A stretch of DNA of 64,000 bases from Roseobacter sp. Lineage in GTDB: Bacteria > Pseudomonadota > Alphaproteobacteria > Rhodobacterales > Rhodobacteraceae. The stretch spans positions 62,001 to 126,000 of the forward strand of contig JADFAE010000013.1 of the NCBI GenBank assembly GCA_015665415.1, in the 5' to 3' direction. The position numbers and the translations under genes are program-made. Shown here piece after piece: positions 45,055-53,834 of the stretch; the stretch's first letter is position 1; each line of letters opens with the position of its first letter. The notes beneath the pieces are model-generated. The model did no database searches and was not told the origin of the DNA. It saw nothing but the letters and a program-made list of their open reading frames with translations.

Positions 45055-45486
45055 TTATTTTCCCGAAGCCTGTTTCTTAGCCGTCTTGTGCAGATGATAG
45101 GTTAGCGCCCGCTCAATCAACCAACCGTGGCGTATGGGGTCAATCTCACTGACATCATCAAACAACAGCGCGCGGGTGCCCTCCACCCGGTCCCAGGCAG
45201 GAAAGGCCTGCAGGTAGTCCGGGATCAGGGTGCTTTGACAATGCACAAACAAGGCAAAGCACCCACCTTTTGGTTGGCCCAATCTCAGGGTAGAGCCGGA
45301 TTTGGTCTTGGGCGTCAGATAAGAGGGCTGACCCCACCGCAGCGCCTCTTCTACCGGTCCAACCTGAGGCAACCGCGCGGCTGTGACCAGGATCAGATCA
45401 CGCAGCGCCAGCATACCGGCACGGGCCTTTGGATCCTCAACCGCAAAGGCGGCTTTGATCTCATCATTGGCAAAAGGCTGGGTCAT
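45055..45486 (-). CDS. DUF1801-domain protein
   Basis: A 143-residue small soluble protein. The pattern VEEALRWGQPSYLTPKTKSG, then LRLGQPKGGCFALFVHCQS, belongs to the DUF1801 (YdhG-like) family of compact alpha-beta proteins without established activity. A Lys-rich C-terminus (LHKTAKKQASGK) ends the chain. It is convergent with rnr; downstream of it on the minus strand 68 bp separate the stops. Confidence 0.85.
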   Translation of the reverse strand: MTQPFANDEIKAAFAVEDPKARAGMLALRDLILVTAARLPQVGPVEEALRWGQPSYLTPKTKSGSTLRLGQPKGGCFALFVHCQSTLIPDYLQAFPAWDRVEGTRALLFDDVSEIDPIRHGWLIERALTYHLHKTAKKQASGK

Positions 45487-45535
45487 TTCTCACGTGGCTC
45501 CTTTTCCACAGATCACATTCCATACCTCAAATTAG

Positions 45536-45565
45536 AACAGGCCCCGGAATGTTCCGAGGCCTGTT
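45536..45565. terminator. Hairpin after the first polyamine ABC operon
   Basis: A 14-bp stem with one mismatch (AACAGGCCcCGGAA and TTCCGaGGCCTGTT) and a very short loop, 27 bases past the last permease gene on the minus strand. The minus-strand side continues CTAATTT, a weak T-run. Confidence 0.65.
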
Positions 45566-45591
45566 TGCATGCTTATGTTTGGACAGCTTGT

Positions 45592-46446
45592 TTAGCTTGG
45601 GCTCATGCCGCGCAGGCGTTCAGAGCGACGGCGCAGCATCTCGACGGTTGCCAACAGCATGATCGAAATCGCCACCAGGATCGTTGCCACCGCCAGAATG
45701 GTGGGCGAGATCTGTTCGCGCAACCCGATGAACATCTGCCAAGGCAGCGTCTTTTGACCGGCCGAACCGACAAAGAGCACCACCACAACCTCATCAAACG
45801 ACGTGATGAAGGCAAAAAGACCACCGGAGATAACGCCGGGCAGAATCAATGGCATCTGAATGCGGAAGAAGGTGGTAACCGGATCGGCTCCCATATTCGC
45901 CGCCGCGCGGGTCAGTGAACGGTCAAACCCAACCAGCGTTGCCGTCACAGTGATGATTACAAAGGGAATGCCCAGCGCCGCATGGGCCAGAACCACACCA
46001 AAGTAAGTACCCTGCAGGCCAATCCGGCTGTAGAAGAAATACATGCCAGCCGCAGAGATGATCAGCGGAACAATCATCGGCGAGATCAGGATCGCCATGA
46101 TGGCCCGCCGGAAGGGCACATGTGGCTGGCTGAGGCCGATCGCCGCCAAGGTCCCGAAGGTCACAGAGACAATCGTCGCCATGGGGGCAATCTTCAGCGA
46201 GTTCCACATCGAACTCTGCCAGGAATCATTGCTGAAGAAGTCCCGATAGTGTTTCAGCGAAAACCCTTCCGGATCCAGCCGCAGCATTTCCGGCGTGAAG
46301 GTAAAGAAGTCCTGCGCGTTAAAGCTCAGCGGGATGATCACCACGATCGGTGCGATCAGGAAGAAGAAGATCAACCCGCAGATCACCCGAAAGGAGTAGT
46401 ACCAGACCCGCTGGCCCGTCGTTGCATATGGAGGAAGTGCACTCAT
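45592..46446 (-). CDS. Polyamine ABC transporter permease (PotC-like)
   Basis: Second inner-membrane permease of the first polyamine-type ABC importer, 284 residues. Six hydrophobic segments are visible (first: VICGLIFFFLIAPIVVIIPLSF). The coupling-helix EAA motif reads NMGADPVTTFFRIQMPLILPGV. Sequence style agrees with PotC/PotI. It follows the PotB-like gene by six bases and is the last gene of the minus-strand operon potA-SBP-potB-potC. The substrate group (spermidine/putrescine) is inferred from the family and neighbours. Confidence 0.92.
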   Translation of the reverse strand: MSALPPYATTGQRVWYYSFRVICGLIFFFLIAPIVVIIPLSFNAQDFFTFTPEMLRLDPEGFSLKHYRDFFSNDSWQSSMWNSLKIAPMATIVSVTFGTLAAIGLSQPHVPFRRAIMAILISPMIVPLIISAAGMYFFYSRIGLQGTYFGVVLAHAALGIPFVIITVTATLVGFDRSLTRAAANMGADPVTTFFRIQMPLILPGVISGGLFAFITSFDEVVVVLFVGSAGQKTLPWQMFIGLREQISPTILAVATILVAISIMLLATVEMLRRRSERLRGMSPS

Positions 46447-46452
46447 TGTCGG

Positions 46453-47724
46453 TTACCCCAGCTTCACGTTGTCGATGCCGACAATCTTGTCATAGACCCA
46501 GTACAGCAGCAGAACCACCGCCAGAAGGATGGCACCCAGTGCCGCGCCCAAGCCCCAGTTGCCCGATGTCGAGATGTGATAGGCAATCAGGTTGGAGATG
46601 AAGGTCCCTTTGGTACCGCCCACCAAGGCAGGGGTGATGTAGTAGCCAACCGCCAGAATGAAGACGAGGATTGAGCCCGCGCCAATTCCGGGCACCGATT
46701 GGGGGAAATACACCCGCCAGAAGGCCGTCCAGTTGGTGGCACCCAGCGATTTGGCCGCCCGCAGATAGGTGGGCTGGATTGTCTGCATCACCGAATACAT
46801 CGGCAGGATCATAAAGGGCAGCAGGATATGGGTCATCGCGATGATGGTGCCCAGCTCATTGTTGATCAACACCAATCGGTTGTCATCGCCAACGATCCCT
46901 ATCCAGACCAGCACGTCATTGATGACGCCTTGTTGTTGCAGCAGGATCTTCCAGGACGATGTTCGCACCAGCAAAGAGGTCCAGAAGGGCAGCAGTACCA
47001 GAATCATCAGCATATTGGCGGTTCGGGTCGGCAGATTGGCCAGCAACCAGGCCACCGGATAGCCCAGCAGGATACAGCTGAAGGTGATGATCAGGGACAT
47101 CCGCATGGTCCGGATCAACATGGTGTTGTAGATCCGCTCGTTCTCGGGGCGAACTGTCACGCCCTCGGCGCCCAGCTTCATGTCCACCGCGTTGAGGAAG
47201 TAGCCCATGGTGCGGCGACCGGAATAGGTCTTGATGGTGCGCCACAGCTCGATATCGGCCCAGCCATCGTTGAGCTCGATCAGGCGCTCCTTGTAGGGGC
47301 CTTCGTTTTCGACATCCCATTTTCGAATTTTGCGCCCTGACTTGCGGAAAATCGAGGCAAGGCCGGGATTTTCATAGTTCAGGCGTTTGGCCACTTTGGT
47401 GTGAACCTTGATTTCCGCTGCCGCCTTCATGTCGACTGCCAATGCAGCAAAGACAGCTTCTCCGGGAATTTCCGTGGAGGCGGGATCCCAGCTTTCCAGC
47501 GCGATAACCGTGTTTGGCAAAACATTCTGCACGATGCGGTTATCCACCGACCGGAACAGCATATCGCCAACTGGCAGGATGAAAGTCACAAGGATAAACA
47601 AGAGCAATGGCGCGATCAGCATCAAAGCCCGCATCTTTTGCATCCGCAGTGCTTTGGCGAGGCTACGCTTCAGAGGCGTGCCATCAGCAGCCAGCACCGG
47701 GCCGTTTTGGGTGGTATCACTCAT
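46453..47724 (-). CDS. Polyamine ABC transporter permease (PotB-like) with large periplasmic loop
   Basis: First permease of the minus-strand importer. The 423-residue chain is longer than usual for PotB (about 280-300). The extra length is a hydrophilic stretch of about 150 residues (about 58-205) between the first hydrophobic helix (LIAPLLLFILVTFILPVG) and the second (SLIITFSCILLGYPVAWLL), which should lie in the periplasm. The later part has LLPFWTSLLVRTSSWKILLQ and the EAA motif SLGATNWTAFWRVYFPQSVP. The start at MSDTTQNGP is inferred. Such a loop might touch the binding protein. Confidence 0.9.
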   Translation of the reverse strand: MSDTTQNGPVLAADGTPLKRSLAKALRMQKMRALMLIAPLLLFILVTFILPVGDMLFRSVDNRIVQNVLPNTVIALESWDPASTEIPGEAVFAALAVDMKAAAEIKVHTKVAKRLNYENPGLASIFRKSGRKIRKWDVENEGPYKERLIELNDGWADIELWRTIKTYSGRRTMGYFLNAVDMKLGAEGVTVRPENERIYNTMLIRTMRMSLIITFSCILLGYPVAWLLANLPTRTANMLMILVLLPFWTSLLVRTSSWKILLQQQGVINDVLVWIGIVGDDNRLVLINNELGTIIAMTHILLPFMILPMYSVMQTIQPTYLRAAKSLGATNWTAFWRVYFPQSVPGIGAGSILVFILAVGYYITPALVGGTKGTFISNLIAYHISTSGNWGLGAALGAILLAVVLLLYWVYDKIVGIDNVKLG

Positions 47725-47759
47725 GGTGGGGGTCCCCGTCGGGTCTTTTTGTTGGTGGA

Positions 47760-47792
47760 GAAAGGGCCCTGGCGTTGGGACCGGGCCCTTTC
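47760..47792 (-). repeat. Hairpin between binding-protein gene and PotB-like gene
   Basis: Perfect 10-bp stem GAAAGGGCCC and GGGCCCTTTC with a 13-base loop in the 90 bp spacer. There is no T-run, so it probably protects the binding-protein message or lowers permease expression instead of ending transcription fully. Confidence 0.6.
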
Positions 47793-47814
47793 CCGTTTTC
47801 ACAACGAGGTCAGA

Positions 47815-48921
47815 TTACTTGACCAACCAGGCCTGGAATTTTGCGTCCAGATCGTCGCGGTTGTCTGCCCACCACTCATAGTCGTAGGTGTGCACGTTAC
47901 CAGCGTTGGCGGGATCGGTTGGCATGTGAGGTGCCATTTCGATGCCCAGCTCGGCGTGCTTGCCAACCAGCGGTGCCGAAGAGGCACGGGCCGGACCGTA
48001 GGAGATGTAAGCCGCCTGATCAGCCAGACGCTGGGTGTCGGTTGCGAACTTCAGGAAGTCCATCGCACGGGCCTTGCGGTCCGCAGGCAGACCAGCGGGA
48101 ACAATCCAGCCGTCCAGGTCAAAGGACTGCATGTCCCAGAGCATACCAATCGGCTGGTTCTGTTCGGCAATCGCCGAGAACAGACGGCCGTTGTAGGTCG
48201 AACCCATCACAACTTCGCCATCAGCCAGCAGCTGGGGTGTTTCTGCACCAGCAGACCACCAGACAACGCTGTCCTTGATCGAATCGAGCTTGGCCAGGGC
48301 CTGGCTCACGCCTTCGTCGGTGCCCAGAACGTCATAGATGTCGTCCTTGGCCACGCCATCGCAGTACAGAGCCCATTCCATGTTGTCGATTGGGCGCTTC
48401 TGCAGCGAACGCTTGCCCGGGAATTTTGCCAGGTCAAAGATGTCGCAAACGGAGGTTGGTGCTTCGGCGCCAACCAGGTCGGTGCGGTAGCCAAAGGTGG
48501 TCGAATACACGATCTGAGGCACGAAGCAGTCGGAAACCAGCAGGTCGCCAAAGTCTTCGGAGGCCGAAGTGCCATCGGGGGCAGCGGCCAGATCTTCGTC
48601 GTGGTTGATTTCTTCGGCCAGGCCTTCATCACAGAGACGCATCGCATCCGAAGCAACAACGTCAACCAGATCCCAGGTCACATTGCCGGCTTCGTTCATG
48701 GCGCGCAGCTTGGCAACCGCTTCAGCAGAGCTTTCGTCCCAAACGGCTTTGACACCTTCGTTTGCAGCAACATAGGGCTCAACATAGGCTTTGTGCTGGC
48801 TGGACTGATAGGCCCCACCCCAGGACACCAGGGTCATTTCGTTGGCCATGTCTTCGGCAAATGCCGCAGGCGCGATCAGCGCTGTTGTCATCGCCAATGC
48901 TGACAGTTTTGTCATTTTCAT
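47815..48921 (-). CDS. Polyamine ABC transporter periplasmic substrate-binding protein
   Basis: A 368-residue periplasmic binding protein with a signal peptide (MKMTKLSALAMTTALIAPAA, cleavage after AFA near 22). LVSWGGAYQSSQHKAYVEPY at the start of the mature chain, LVDVVASDAMRLCDEGL and STTFGYRTDLVG belong to the spermidine/putrescine-binding family. Ribosome site AAGGAGA precedes the ATG. The gene lies between the ATPase and permease genes with hairpins on both sides, a layout often giving higher binding-protein expression. The precise ligand cannot be read from sequence. Confidence 0.91.
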   Translation of the reverse strand: MKMTKLSALAMTTALIAPAAFAEDMANEMTLVSWGGAYQSSQHKAYVEPYVAANEGVKAVWDESSAEAVAKLRAMNEAGNVTWDLVDVVASDAMRLCDEGLAEEINHDEDLAAAPDGTSASEDFGDLLVSDCFVPQIVYSTTFGYRTDLVGAEAPTSVCDIFDLAKFPGKRSLQKRPIDNMEWALYCDGVAKDDIYDVLGTDEGVSQALAKLDSIKDSVVWWSAGAETPQLLADGEVVMGSTYNGRLFSAIAEQNQPIGMLWDMQSFDLDGWIVPAGLPADRKARAMDFLKFATDTQRLADQAAYISYGPARASSAPLVGKHAELGIEMAPHMPTDPANAGNVHTYDYEWWADNRDDLDAKFQAWLVK

Positions 48922-48959
48922 GAGATATCTCTCCTTGTTGAAATTCGTAAGTTTCTTGC

Positions 48960-48982
48960 CCCCCGGTCATGAGCGCCGGGGG
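48960..48982 (-). repeat. Hairpin between ATPase gene and binding-protein gene
   Basis: Perfect 7-bp stem CCCCCGG and CCGGGGG with a nine-base loop in the spacer. No T-run on the minus strand. Confidence 0.5.
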
Positions 48983-48997
48983 TTTGCGTGAGTGGAC

Positions 48998-50098
48998 TTA
49001 GGCGTCCAGCGCGCGACAATCTTCGGGCAGCCAACCGATTTCGATCTGCGTTCCTGGCTTCAGGCGCACCTGATCGGGGGCGTTCCGAGTCTTGATGATA
49101 AACTCATCATTTCCAGCCACCCGCAGACGGGTGCGGAAGATGTCACCCATGTAGATGAACTCGAGCACCTCGGCCTTGAGGGTATGAGCGCCTTCACTGA
49201 GGCGCTCCTTGTTGTATTCAACCCGCTCAGGACGGATCGAAACACGCGTACGTTCACCGGGCTTGCTGACATTGACTGGCTTACAATCGATCAGCTCACC
49301 ATCATCCAGCTGAACCAGGGCAACGCCGTTGTTGATCTCTTTGACGGTGCCTTCCAGCGTGTTGTTCTCGCCGATGAACTGCGCCACAAAGCTGTTTTGC
49401 GGCTCTTCATACAGCTTGTCTGGCGGGGCCAGCTGCTGAATGCGGCCATCCTCAAACACGGCAACCCGATCCGACATGGTCAGAGCTTCGGTCTGGTCGT
49501 GGGTCACATAGACCACGGTGATACCCAGACGATGCGCCAGATGAGTGATTTCGAACTGCATCTTCTCGCGCAGCTGCTTGTCCAGCGCGCCAAGCGGTTC
49601 ATCCATCAAAACCAGTTCGGGTTCGAACACCAGCGCGCGTGCCAGGGCGATACGCTGCTGCTGACCGCCCGAAAGCTGCGAGGGACGACGGCCACCAAAG
49701 GCCCCCATTTCCACCATGTCCAATGCGCGCTTCACCTTTGCTTCACGCTCAGACTTGCCCATCTTGCGGACTTCCAGCGGGAAGGAGAGGTTTTCGGCAA
49801 TGGTCATATGCGGGAACAGCGCATAGTTCTGGAACACCATGCCGATGCCGCGTTTGTGCGGCGGAATATTATTGATCGAAGTGCCGCCAAGGCGAATGTC
49901 GCCGTGGGTTGCGGTCTCAAACCCTGCCAACATCATCAGGCAGGTCGTCTTGCCGGAGCCTGACGGCCCCAACATGGTCAGAAACTCGCCCTTTGGCATA
50001 ATGAGGTTCAAATCTTTTACGACAAGGTTTTCACCGTCGTAGCTCTTTTGCACGCGTTCGAATTCAACGAACGCGTCTGTATTTGACGCATCAGCCAA
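48998..50098 (-). CDS. Polyamine ABC transporter ATP-binding protein (PotA-like)
   Basis: ATPase of the minus-strand importer, 366 residues. Walker A GPSGSGKTT (about 45-53), Q-loop VFQNYALFPHMTIAEN, signature LSGGQQQR, Walker B LVLMDEPLGALD and switch His in VTHDQTEAL are intact; a TOBE domain occupies the last third (VSIRPERVEYN). I place the start at the TTG 50096-50098, which has GGGGAG six bases before it and gives MADASNTDAFVEFERVQ; a GTG 21 codons earlier (50161) is the alternative. It is the first gene of the operon. Confidence 0.9.
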   Translation of the reverse strand: MADASNTDAFVEFERVQKSYDGENLVVKDLNLIMPKGEFLTMLGPSGSGKTTCLMMLAGFETATHGDIRLGGTSINNIPPHKRGIGMVFQNYALFPHMTIAENLSFPLEVRKMGKSEREAKVKRALDMVEMGAFGGRRPSQLSGGQQQRIALARALVFEPELVLMDEPLGALDKQLREKMQFEITHLAHRLGITVVYVTHDQTEALTMSDRVAVFEDGRIQQLAPPDKLYEEPQNSFVAQFIGENNTLEGTVKEINNGVALVQLDDGELIDCKPVNVSKPGERTRVSIRPERVEYNKERLSEGAHTLKAEVLEFIYMGDIFRTRLRVAGNDEFIIKTRNAPDQVRLKPGTQIEIGWLPEDCRALDA

Positions 50099-50456
50099 AG
50101 CAGGCTCCCCGTGTTTTTCAGTCGGCAGATTGTTTCTGCACTTCTGGGTAGATGTAAGCACACCAAGCGTATCAAGCGCTAGGTATGAAAAAAATATTCT
50201 TTTCCGTTCCCAAGCTCATTGAACATCAGCGAAGCTGTCTGAGAGTCCGAAAAAGATCATCTTCCCCAAAGTAAACCCTGCCATCAAGACGTGAATGAGA
50301 CTTTTTTCGACACCTCACGACCCTTTTGCGACATCAGCGTACAACACTTGCGTGGCAATTACAGAAAAAGCCCCCGGCAAGAACGCTCACCGAAGGCTGA
50401 CACTTAGATAGGATTAGGAAAAGCTGATGCCAAAGCTGATGCCTGAGAGCTCAAAA
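50099..50456. other. Intergenic region upstream of the first polyamine ABC operon
   Basis: 358 bp holding the aminotransferase terminator at one end and, presumably, the promoter of the minus-strand ABC operon. An AT-rich stretch at 50186-50202 (runs of A and T) may be part of it. No gene is supported, apart from the possible 21-codon extension of the ATPase gene. Confidence 0.45.
50365..50398 (-). terminator. Intrinsic terminator of the aminotransferase gene
   Basis: On the minus strand a 9-bp stem with two G-U pairs (AGCCTTCGG and CCGGGGGCT) and a 12-base loop is followed by TTTTTCTG. It separates the aminotransferase transcript from the ABC operon further along the strand. Confidence 0.75.
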
Positions 50457-51839
50457 TTACAGCAACCCCTTGTCCTGCAGGATGGCATGGCATTCATCCA
50501 GCGAGGTACGGGCACGCGCGATCAGCAGGTCGATCTCAGTTGGCGTGATCACCAGCGGCGGGGAGATGATCATCCGATCGCCCACGTGACGCATCACCAG
50601 ATTATTGGCAAAACAACGCTCGCGGCAGATATAGCCAACGGTTCCGGGTTCTTCAAACGCGGCACGTGTGGCTTTGTTTGGGGTCAGCGCGATCGAACCC
50701 ATCATGCCGACGATCTTGGCCTCGCCCACCAGAGGGTGATCCGTCAGGGCTTCCCATTTTTCTTTCAGATGGGGGCCTGCAACATCCCGGACATGGCCAA
50801 TGACGTCTTCCTCCTCGAGGATGCGCAGGTTTTCCAGCGCCACCGCCGCCGCCACCGGGTGACCTGAATAGGTGTAACCGTGGTTGAACTCATCGCCACC
50901 AATCACCGCTGCGATCTCATCCGTCACAATCGAGCCGCCAATCGGCGCGTAGCCAGAGCTGAGCCCCTTGGCGATGGTCATGATATCCGGGCGGATGCCC
51001 TGGGTTTCGCTGCCAAACCAATTTCCGGTCCGGCCAAAGCCACAGATGACCTCATCCGCGATCAGGAGGATCTCGTATTTGTCGCAGATCCGCTGGATTT
51101 CCGGCCAGTAGCTTGCCGGTGGCACAATAACACCCCCCGCACCCTGCACAGGTTCGGCGATAAAGGCGGCAACACGGTCTTCGCCCAATTCCAGGATAGC
51201 GGCTTCCAGCTCTTGTGCGCGCGCCAGGCCAAATTCGTCCTCAGGCGTGTCGCCGCCTTCAGCCCACCAATGGGGCTGGTTGATGTGGTGGATATCCGGG
51301 ATCGGCAGCCCGCCCTGCTCGTGCATGGCGCTCATACCACCCAGCGAGCCACTGCCCACCGAGGAGCCATGATAAGCGTTTTTACGGCTGATGATGATGG
51401 ATTTACTCGGCTTGCCTTTCAACGCCCAATAATGCCGCACCATGCGGATATTGGTGTCATTGGCCTCAGAACCGGAGCCGGCAAAGAACACGTGGTTCAG
51501 ATCACCCGGCGCCAGTTCAGCTATTTTTGCGGCCAGGGCAATGGCGGGCACATGGGTGGTTTGAAAGAAGGTGTTGTAATAGGGCAGTTCGCGCATCTGG
51601 CGCGCGGCCACCTCGGCCAGCTCATCGCGGCCATAGCCGATATTGACGCACCACAGGCCCGCCATGGCATCGAGGATCTCGTTGCCCTCGCTGTCGGTCA
51701 GGGTGACACCAGTGGCGCGGGTGATGATGCGGCTGCCTTTTTCGGCCAACTCCCCGTTGGCTGTGAAAGGATGTATGTGATGCGCGGCATCCAAGGCCTG
51801 CAATTCGGCTGTGGGCAGATGATTGGTGATCGCAGTCAT
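50457..51839 (-). CDS. Class III aminotransferase, probably putrescine/polyamine-pyruvate
   Basis: PLP enzyme of 460 residues in the omega-amino acid/putrescine-pyruvate (SpuC-like) group. HPFTANGELAEKGSRIITRA near the start, VFFAGSGSEANDTNIRMVRH for phosphate binding, EPVQGAGGVIVPP, ILLIADEVICGFGRTGNWFG with the cofactor Asp, and the lysine segment IMTIAKGLSSGYAPIGGS are all present. Placed between polyamine importers and a regulator, putrescine is the likely amine donor; taurine or beta-alanine are alternatives. A TGATCAAAT motif lies 39-47 bp upstream of the ATG. Confidence 0.9.
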   Translation of the reverse strand: MTAITNHLPTAELQALDAAHHIHPFTANGELAEKGSRIITRATGVTLTDSEGNEILDAMAGLWCVNIGYGRDELAEVAARQMRELPYYNTFFQTTHVPAIALAAKIAELAPGDLNHVFFAGSGSEANDTNIRMVRHYWALKGKPSKSIIISRKNAYHGSSVGSGSLGGMSAMHEQGGLPIPDIHHINQPHWWAEGGDTPEDEFGLARAQELEAAILELGEDRVAAFIAEPVQGAGGVIVPPASYWPEIQRICDKYEILLIADEVICGFGRTGNWFGSETQGIRPDIMTIAKGLSSGYAPIGGSIVTDEIAAVIGGDEFNHGYTYSGHPVAAAVALENLRILEEEDVIGHVRDVAGPHLKEKWEALTDHPLVGEAKIVGMMGSIALTPNKATRAAFEEPGTVGYICRERCFANNLVMRHVGDRMIISPPLVITPTEIDLLIARARTSLDECHAILQDKGLL

Positions 51840-51877
51840 GGGACAGACTCCAGCGTGAAAAGATTGCCCCTAGAATA

Positions 51878-51886
51878 TGATCAAAT
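51878..51886. promoter_or_regulatory. Candidate GntR operator, aminotransferase promoter
   Basis: TGATCAAAT in the aminotransferase upstream region; the same nine bases occur at 52679-52687 in the divergent promoter of the second importer. TGATCA is self-complementary, as expected for a dimer-binding site. The nearby GntR protein is the candidate binder. Confidence 0.4.
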
Positions 51887-51904
51887 TTCACCTTGTCAAT
51901 CGAA

Positions 51905-52591
51905 TCAGTTGGCGTCTCCGAGTCCCTGACTGACCTGTTCCATGCCTTGTTCGACGTCTTTTTCCATCGCACGTGCCACTTTTTCCGGCTCCCTTTGCCG
52001 CATGGATTCAATGATATCCTTATGGCGGTCCGGGAAGCTCTGGGTACCAAAGCGTCCGCAGACCACCCGCAGCGAGGGTCCAAAGCGCAGCCAGAGCCGG
52101 TCTGCAAGGTCCGCCATGATCGGCGCATCGGCATAGGCGTAGAGCTCGGAATGGAAGCTGTAGTTCTGCACCAGATAGCCGGCAACATCACCGGTGTTGA
52201 TTGCCTGATCCAGGGCAATATCGATGGCCTCGAGCCGTGAAATCTGGGCCGGTGTCACACGCAGTGCAGCCCTGCGCGCAAGCTCAGACTCTATTGATTT
52301 TCTTACATAACTCAGTTCATCTATGTCTTGTGGCCGCAGCAATGGGACCGACACGCGCCGGTTCCCCTGAAACACCAGGGCCCCGTCCGAAATCAGGCGG
52401 CGAATGGCCTCGCGCACCGGTGTCATCCCGGCATTCAGAGACTCGGTCAGCCCTTGGATTGTAACCGCCTGCCCTGGTGCCAATTCACCAAAGAGAATCT
52501 GCGCCCGCAGCTTCTGATAGACGGTCTCGTGGGCGGGCAATTTGGGCCCGTCACCTGGGGTCGTCTGGGCTGCTGATTTGGTCACCGTCAC
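51905..52591 (-). CDS. GntR-family regulator (FCD subfamily) of the polyamine locus
   Basis: A 228-residue regulator. The winged helix (about 20-85) contains VYQKLRAQILFGELAPGQAV and GMTPVREAIRRLISDGAL, the GntR signature; the FCD ligand domain follows (SYVRKSIESELARRAALRV, NYSFHSELYAY with a likely metal His, FPDRHKDIIESM). I choose the GTG at 52589-52591, which has GAAGGA nine bases upstream; a TTG 13 codons earlier lacks such a site. It diverges from the second importer (139 bp) and lies upstream of the aminotransferase, so it probably controls polyamine uptake and use. Confidence 0.9.
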   Translation of the reverse strand: MTVTKSAAQTTPGDGPKLPAHETVYQKLRAQILFGELAPGQAVTIQGLTESLNAGMTPVREAIRRLISDGALVFQGNRRVSVPLLRPQDIDELSYVRKSIESELARRAALRVTPAQISRLEAIDIALDQAINTGDVAGYLVQNYSFHSELYAYADAPIMADLADRLWLRFGPSLRVVCGRFGTQSFPDRHKDIIESMRQREPEKVARAMEKDVEQGMEQVSQGLGDAN

Positions 52592-52677
52592 TTGAGTTTT
52601 TCCTTCTAAATTTTGGGCAGCTTGCACCAAGTTTTACCCGCTGGAAACATAAACAGTATTGCCGAAAGAGACAAAAC

Positions 52678-52687
52678 TTGATCAAAT
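52678..52687. promoter_or_regulatory. Candidate GntR operator, second ABC operon promoter
   Basis: TTGATCAAAT, containing the perfect palindrome TTGATCAA, lies 44 bp upstream of the plus-strand binding-protein gene and 87 bp upstream of the GntR gene. It shares TGATCAAAT with the aminotransferase promoter. Confidence 0.45.
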
Positions 52688-52730
52688 CCAGCTCAGCCGG
52701 GCCAACACCGGTACCCACAGGGAGATAATC

Positions 52731-53816
52731 ATGACACTCAAAATGATGACAATGACCGCTGCCGTCGCCTTGCTAGGCTCTGTTGCCATGGCAGAAGAAG
52801 TGCGGGTCTACAACTGGTCCGATTATATCGACGAAGAGCTGCTGACCAAATTCGAAGCGGAAACCGGCATCAAATTGATCTACGACGTCTTTGACAGCAA
52901 CGAGGTTCTGGAAACCAAAATGCTTGCGGGTGGTTCGGGCTATGACGTGGTGGTTCCCACCGGCTCCTTTATGGCGCGCCAGATCGTGGCCGGGTCATTC
53001 CAGAAGCTGAACAAGGACGCCCTGCCCAACCTGTCGAACATGTGGGGGGCCATCGAGGAACGCACCAGTCTGTATGATCCCGGCAATGAATATTCGATCA
53101 ACTACATGTGGGGCACCACCGGCCTGGGGACCAATGTCGCAAAGGTTCAGGACGTTCTGGGGGCAGATGCGCCACTTGACTCGCTCGACCTGGTCTTCAA
53201 CCCCGCCAATATGGAAAAGCTGGCCGAATGCGGCGTCTATTTCCTCGACGCCCCTGATGAAATGATCCCCGCCGCCCTGAAATACATCGGCGAAGACCCC
53301 AACAGCATGGACCCCGATGTTATCGCCAAGGCCGAACCGGTGCTGATGGCCGTGCGCCCCTATATCAAGAAGTTCCACAGCTCCGAATATATCAACGCGC
53401 TGGCAAACGGTGACATCTGCGTCGCCTTTGGCTGGTCCGGCGATATCCTGCAGGCGCGTGACCGCGCTGCTGAGGCCGAGAACGGCGTCGAGATCGAATA
53501 TAATGCACCCAAGGAAGGTGCGCTGATGTGGTTCGACCAGATGACCATTCCGGTGGATGCCCCCAACCCCGAAGGCGCTCATAAGTTCCTGAACTTCATC
53601 ATGGACGCAAACAATATGGCGGCGGCGTCAAACTACGTCTATTATGCCAATGGCAACCAGGCGAGCCAGGAGTTCCTGGAAGCGGATGTGATCGACGATC
53701 CGGCCATCTACCCCAATGCTGAAACCGTCAAGAACCTCTACATCAAAGAGGCCTATCCAACCAAGGTTCAGCGCCGGGCCACCCGCATGTGGACCAAGAT
53801 CAAATCCGGCACCTGA
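52731..53816 (+). CDS. potF: Putrescine-type ABC transporter periplasmic substrate-binding protein (PotF-like)
   Basis: A 361-residue periplasmic binding protein. Signal peptide MTLKMMTMTAAVALLGSVAM with cleavage near residue 21. The mature start EEVRVYNWSDYIDEELLTKF is characteristic of PotD/PotF, whose Trp and Asp near there bind the amine; GYDVVVPTGSFMARQI and VAFGWSGDILQARDRA also fit. It is more PotF-like than the minus-strand binding protein. GGGAGA precedes the ATG. It is the first gene of a plus-strand operon potFGHI plus an oxidase. Confidence 0.93.
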   Translation: MTLKMMTMTAAVALLGSVAMAEEVRVYNWSDYIDEELLTKFEAETGIKLIYDVFDSNEVLETKMLAGGSGYDVVVPTGSFMARQIVAGSFQKLNKDALPNLSNMWGAIEERTSLYDPGNEYSINYMWGTTGLGTNVAKVQDVLGADAPLDSLDLVFNPANMEKLAECGVYFLDAPDEMIPAALKYIGEDPNSMDPDVIAKAEPVLMAVRPYIKKFHSSEYINALANGDICVAFGWSGDILQARDRAAEAENGVEIEYNAPKEGALMWFDQMTIPVDAPNPEGAHKFLNFIMDANNMAAASNYVYYANGNQASQEFLEADVIDDPAIYPNAETVKNLYIKEAYPTKVQRRATRMWTKIKSGT

Positions 53817-53834
53817 TTCAGGCCTGCCCGATCC

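Noticed and set aside
47401-48903. 500-codon open frame on the plus strand opposite the permease and binding-protein genes
   Set aside because: Antisense to two well-supported ABC genes, without ribosome site or recognisable domain.
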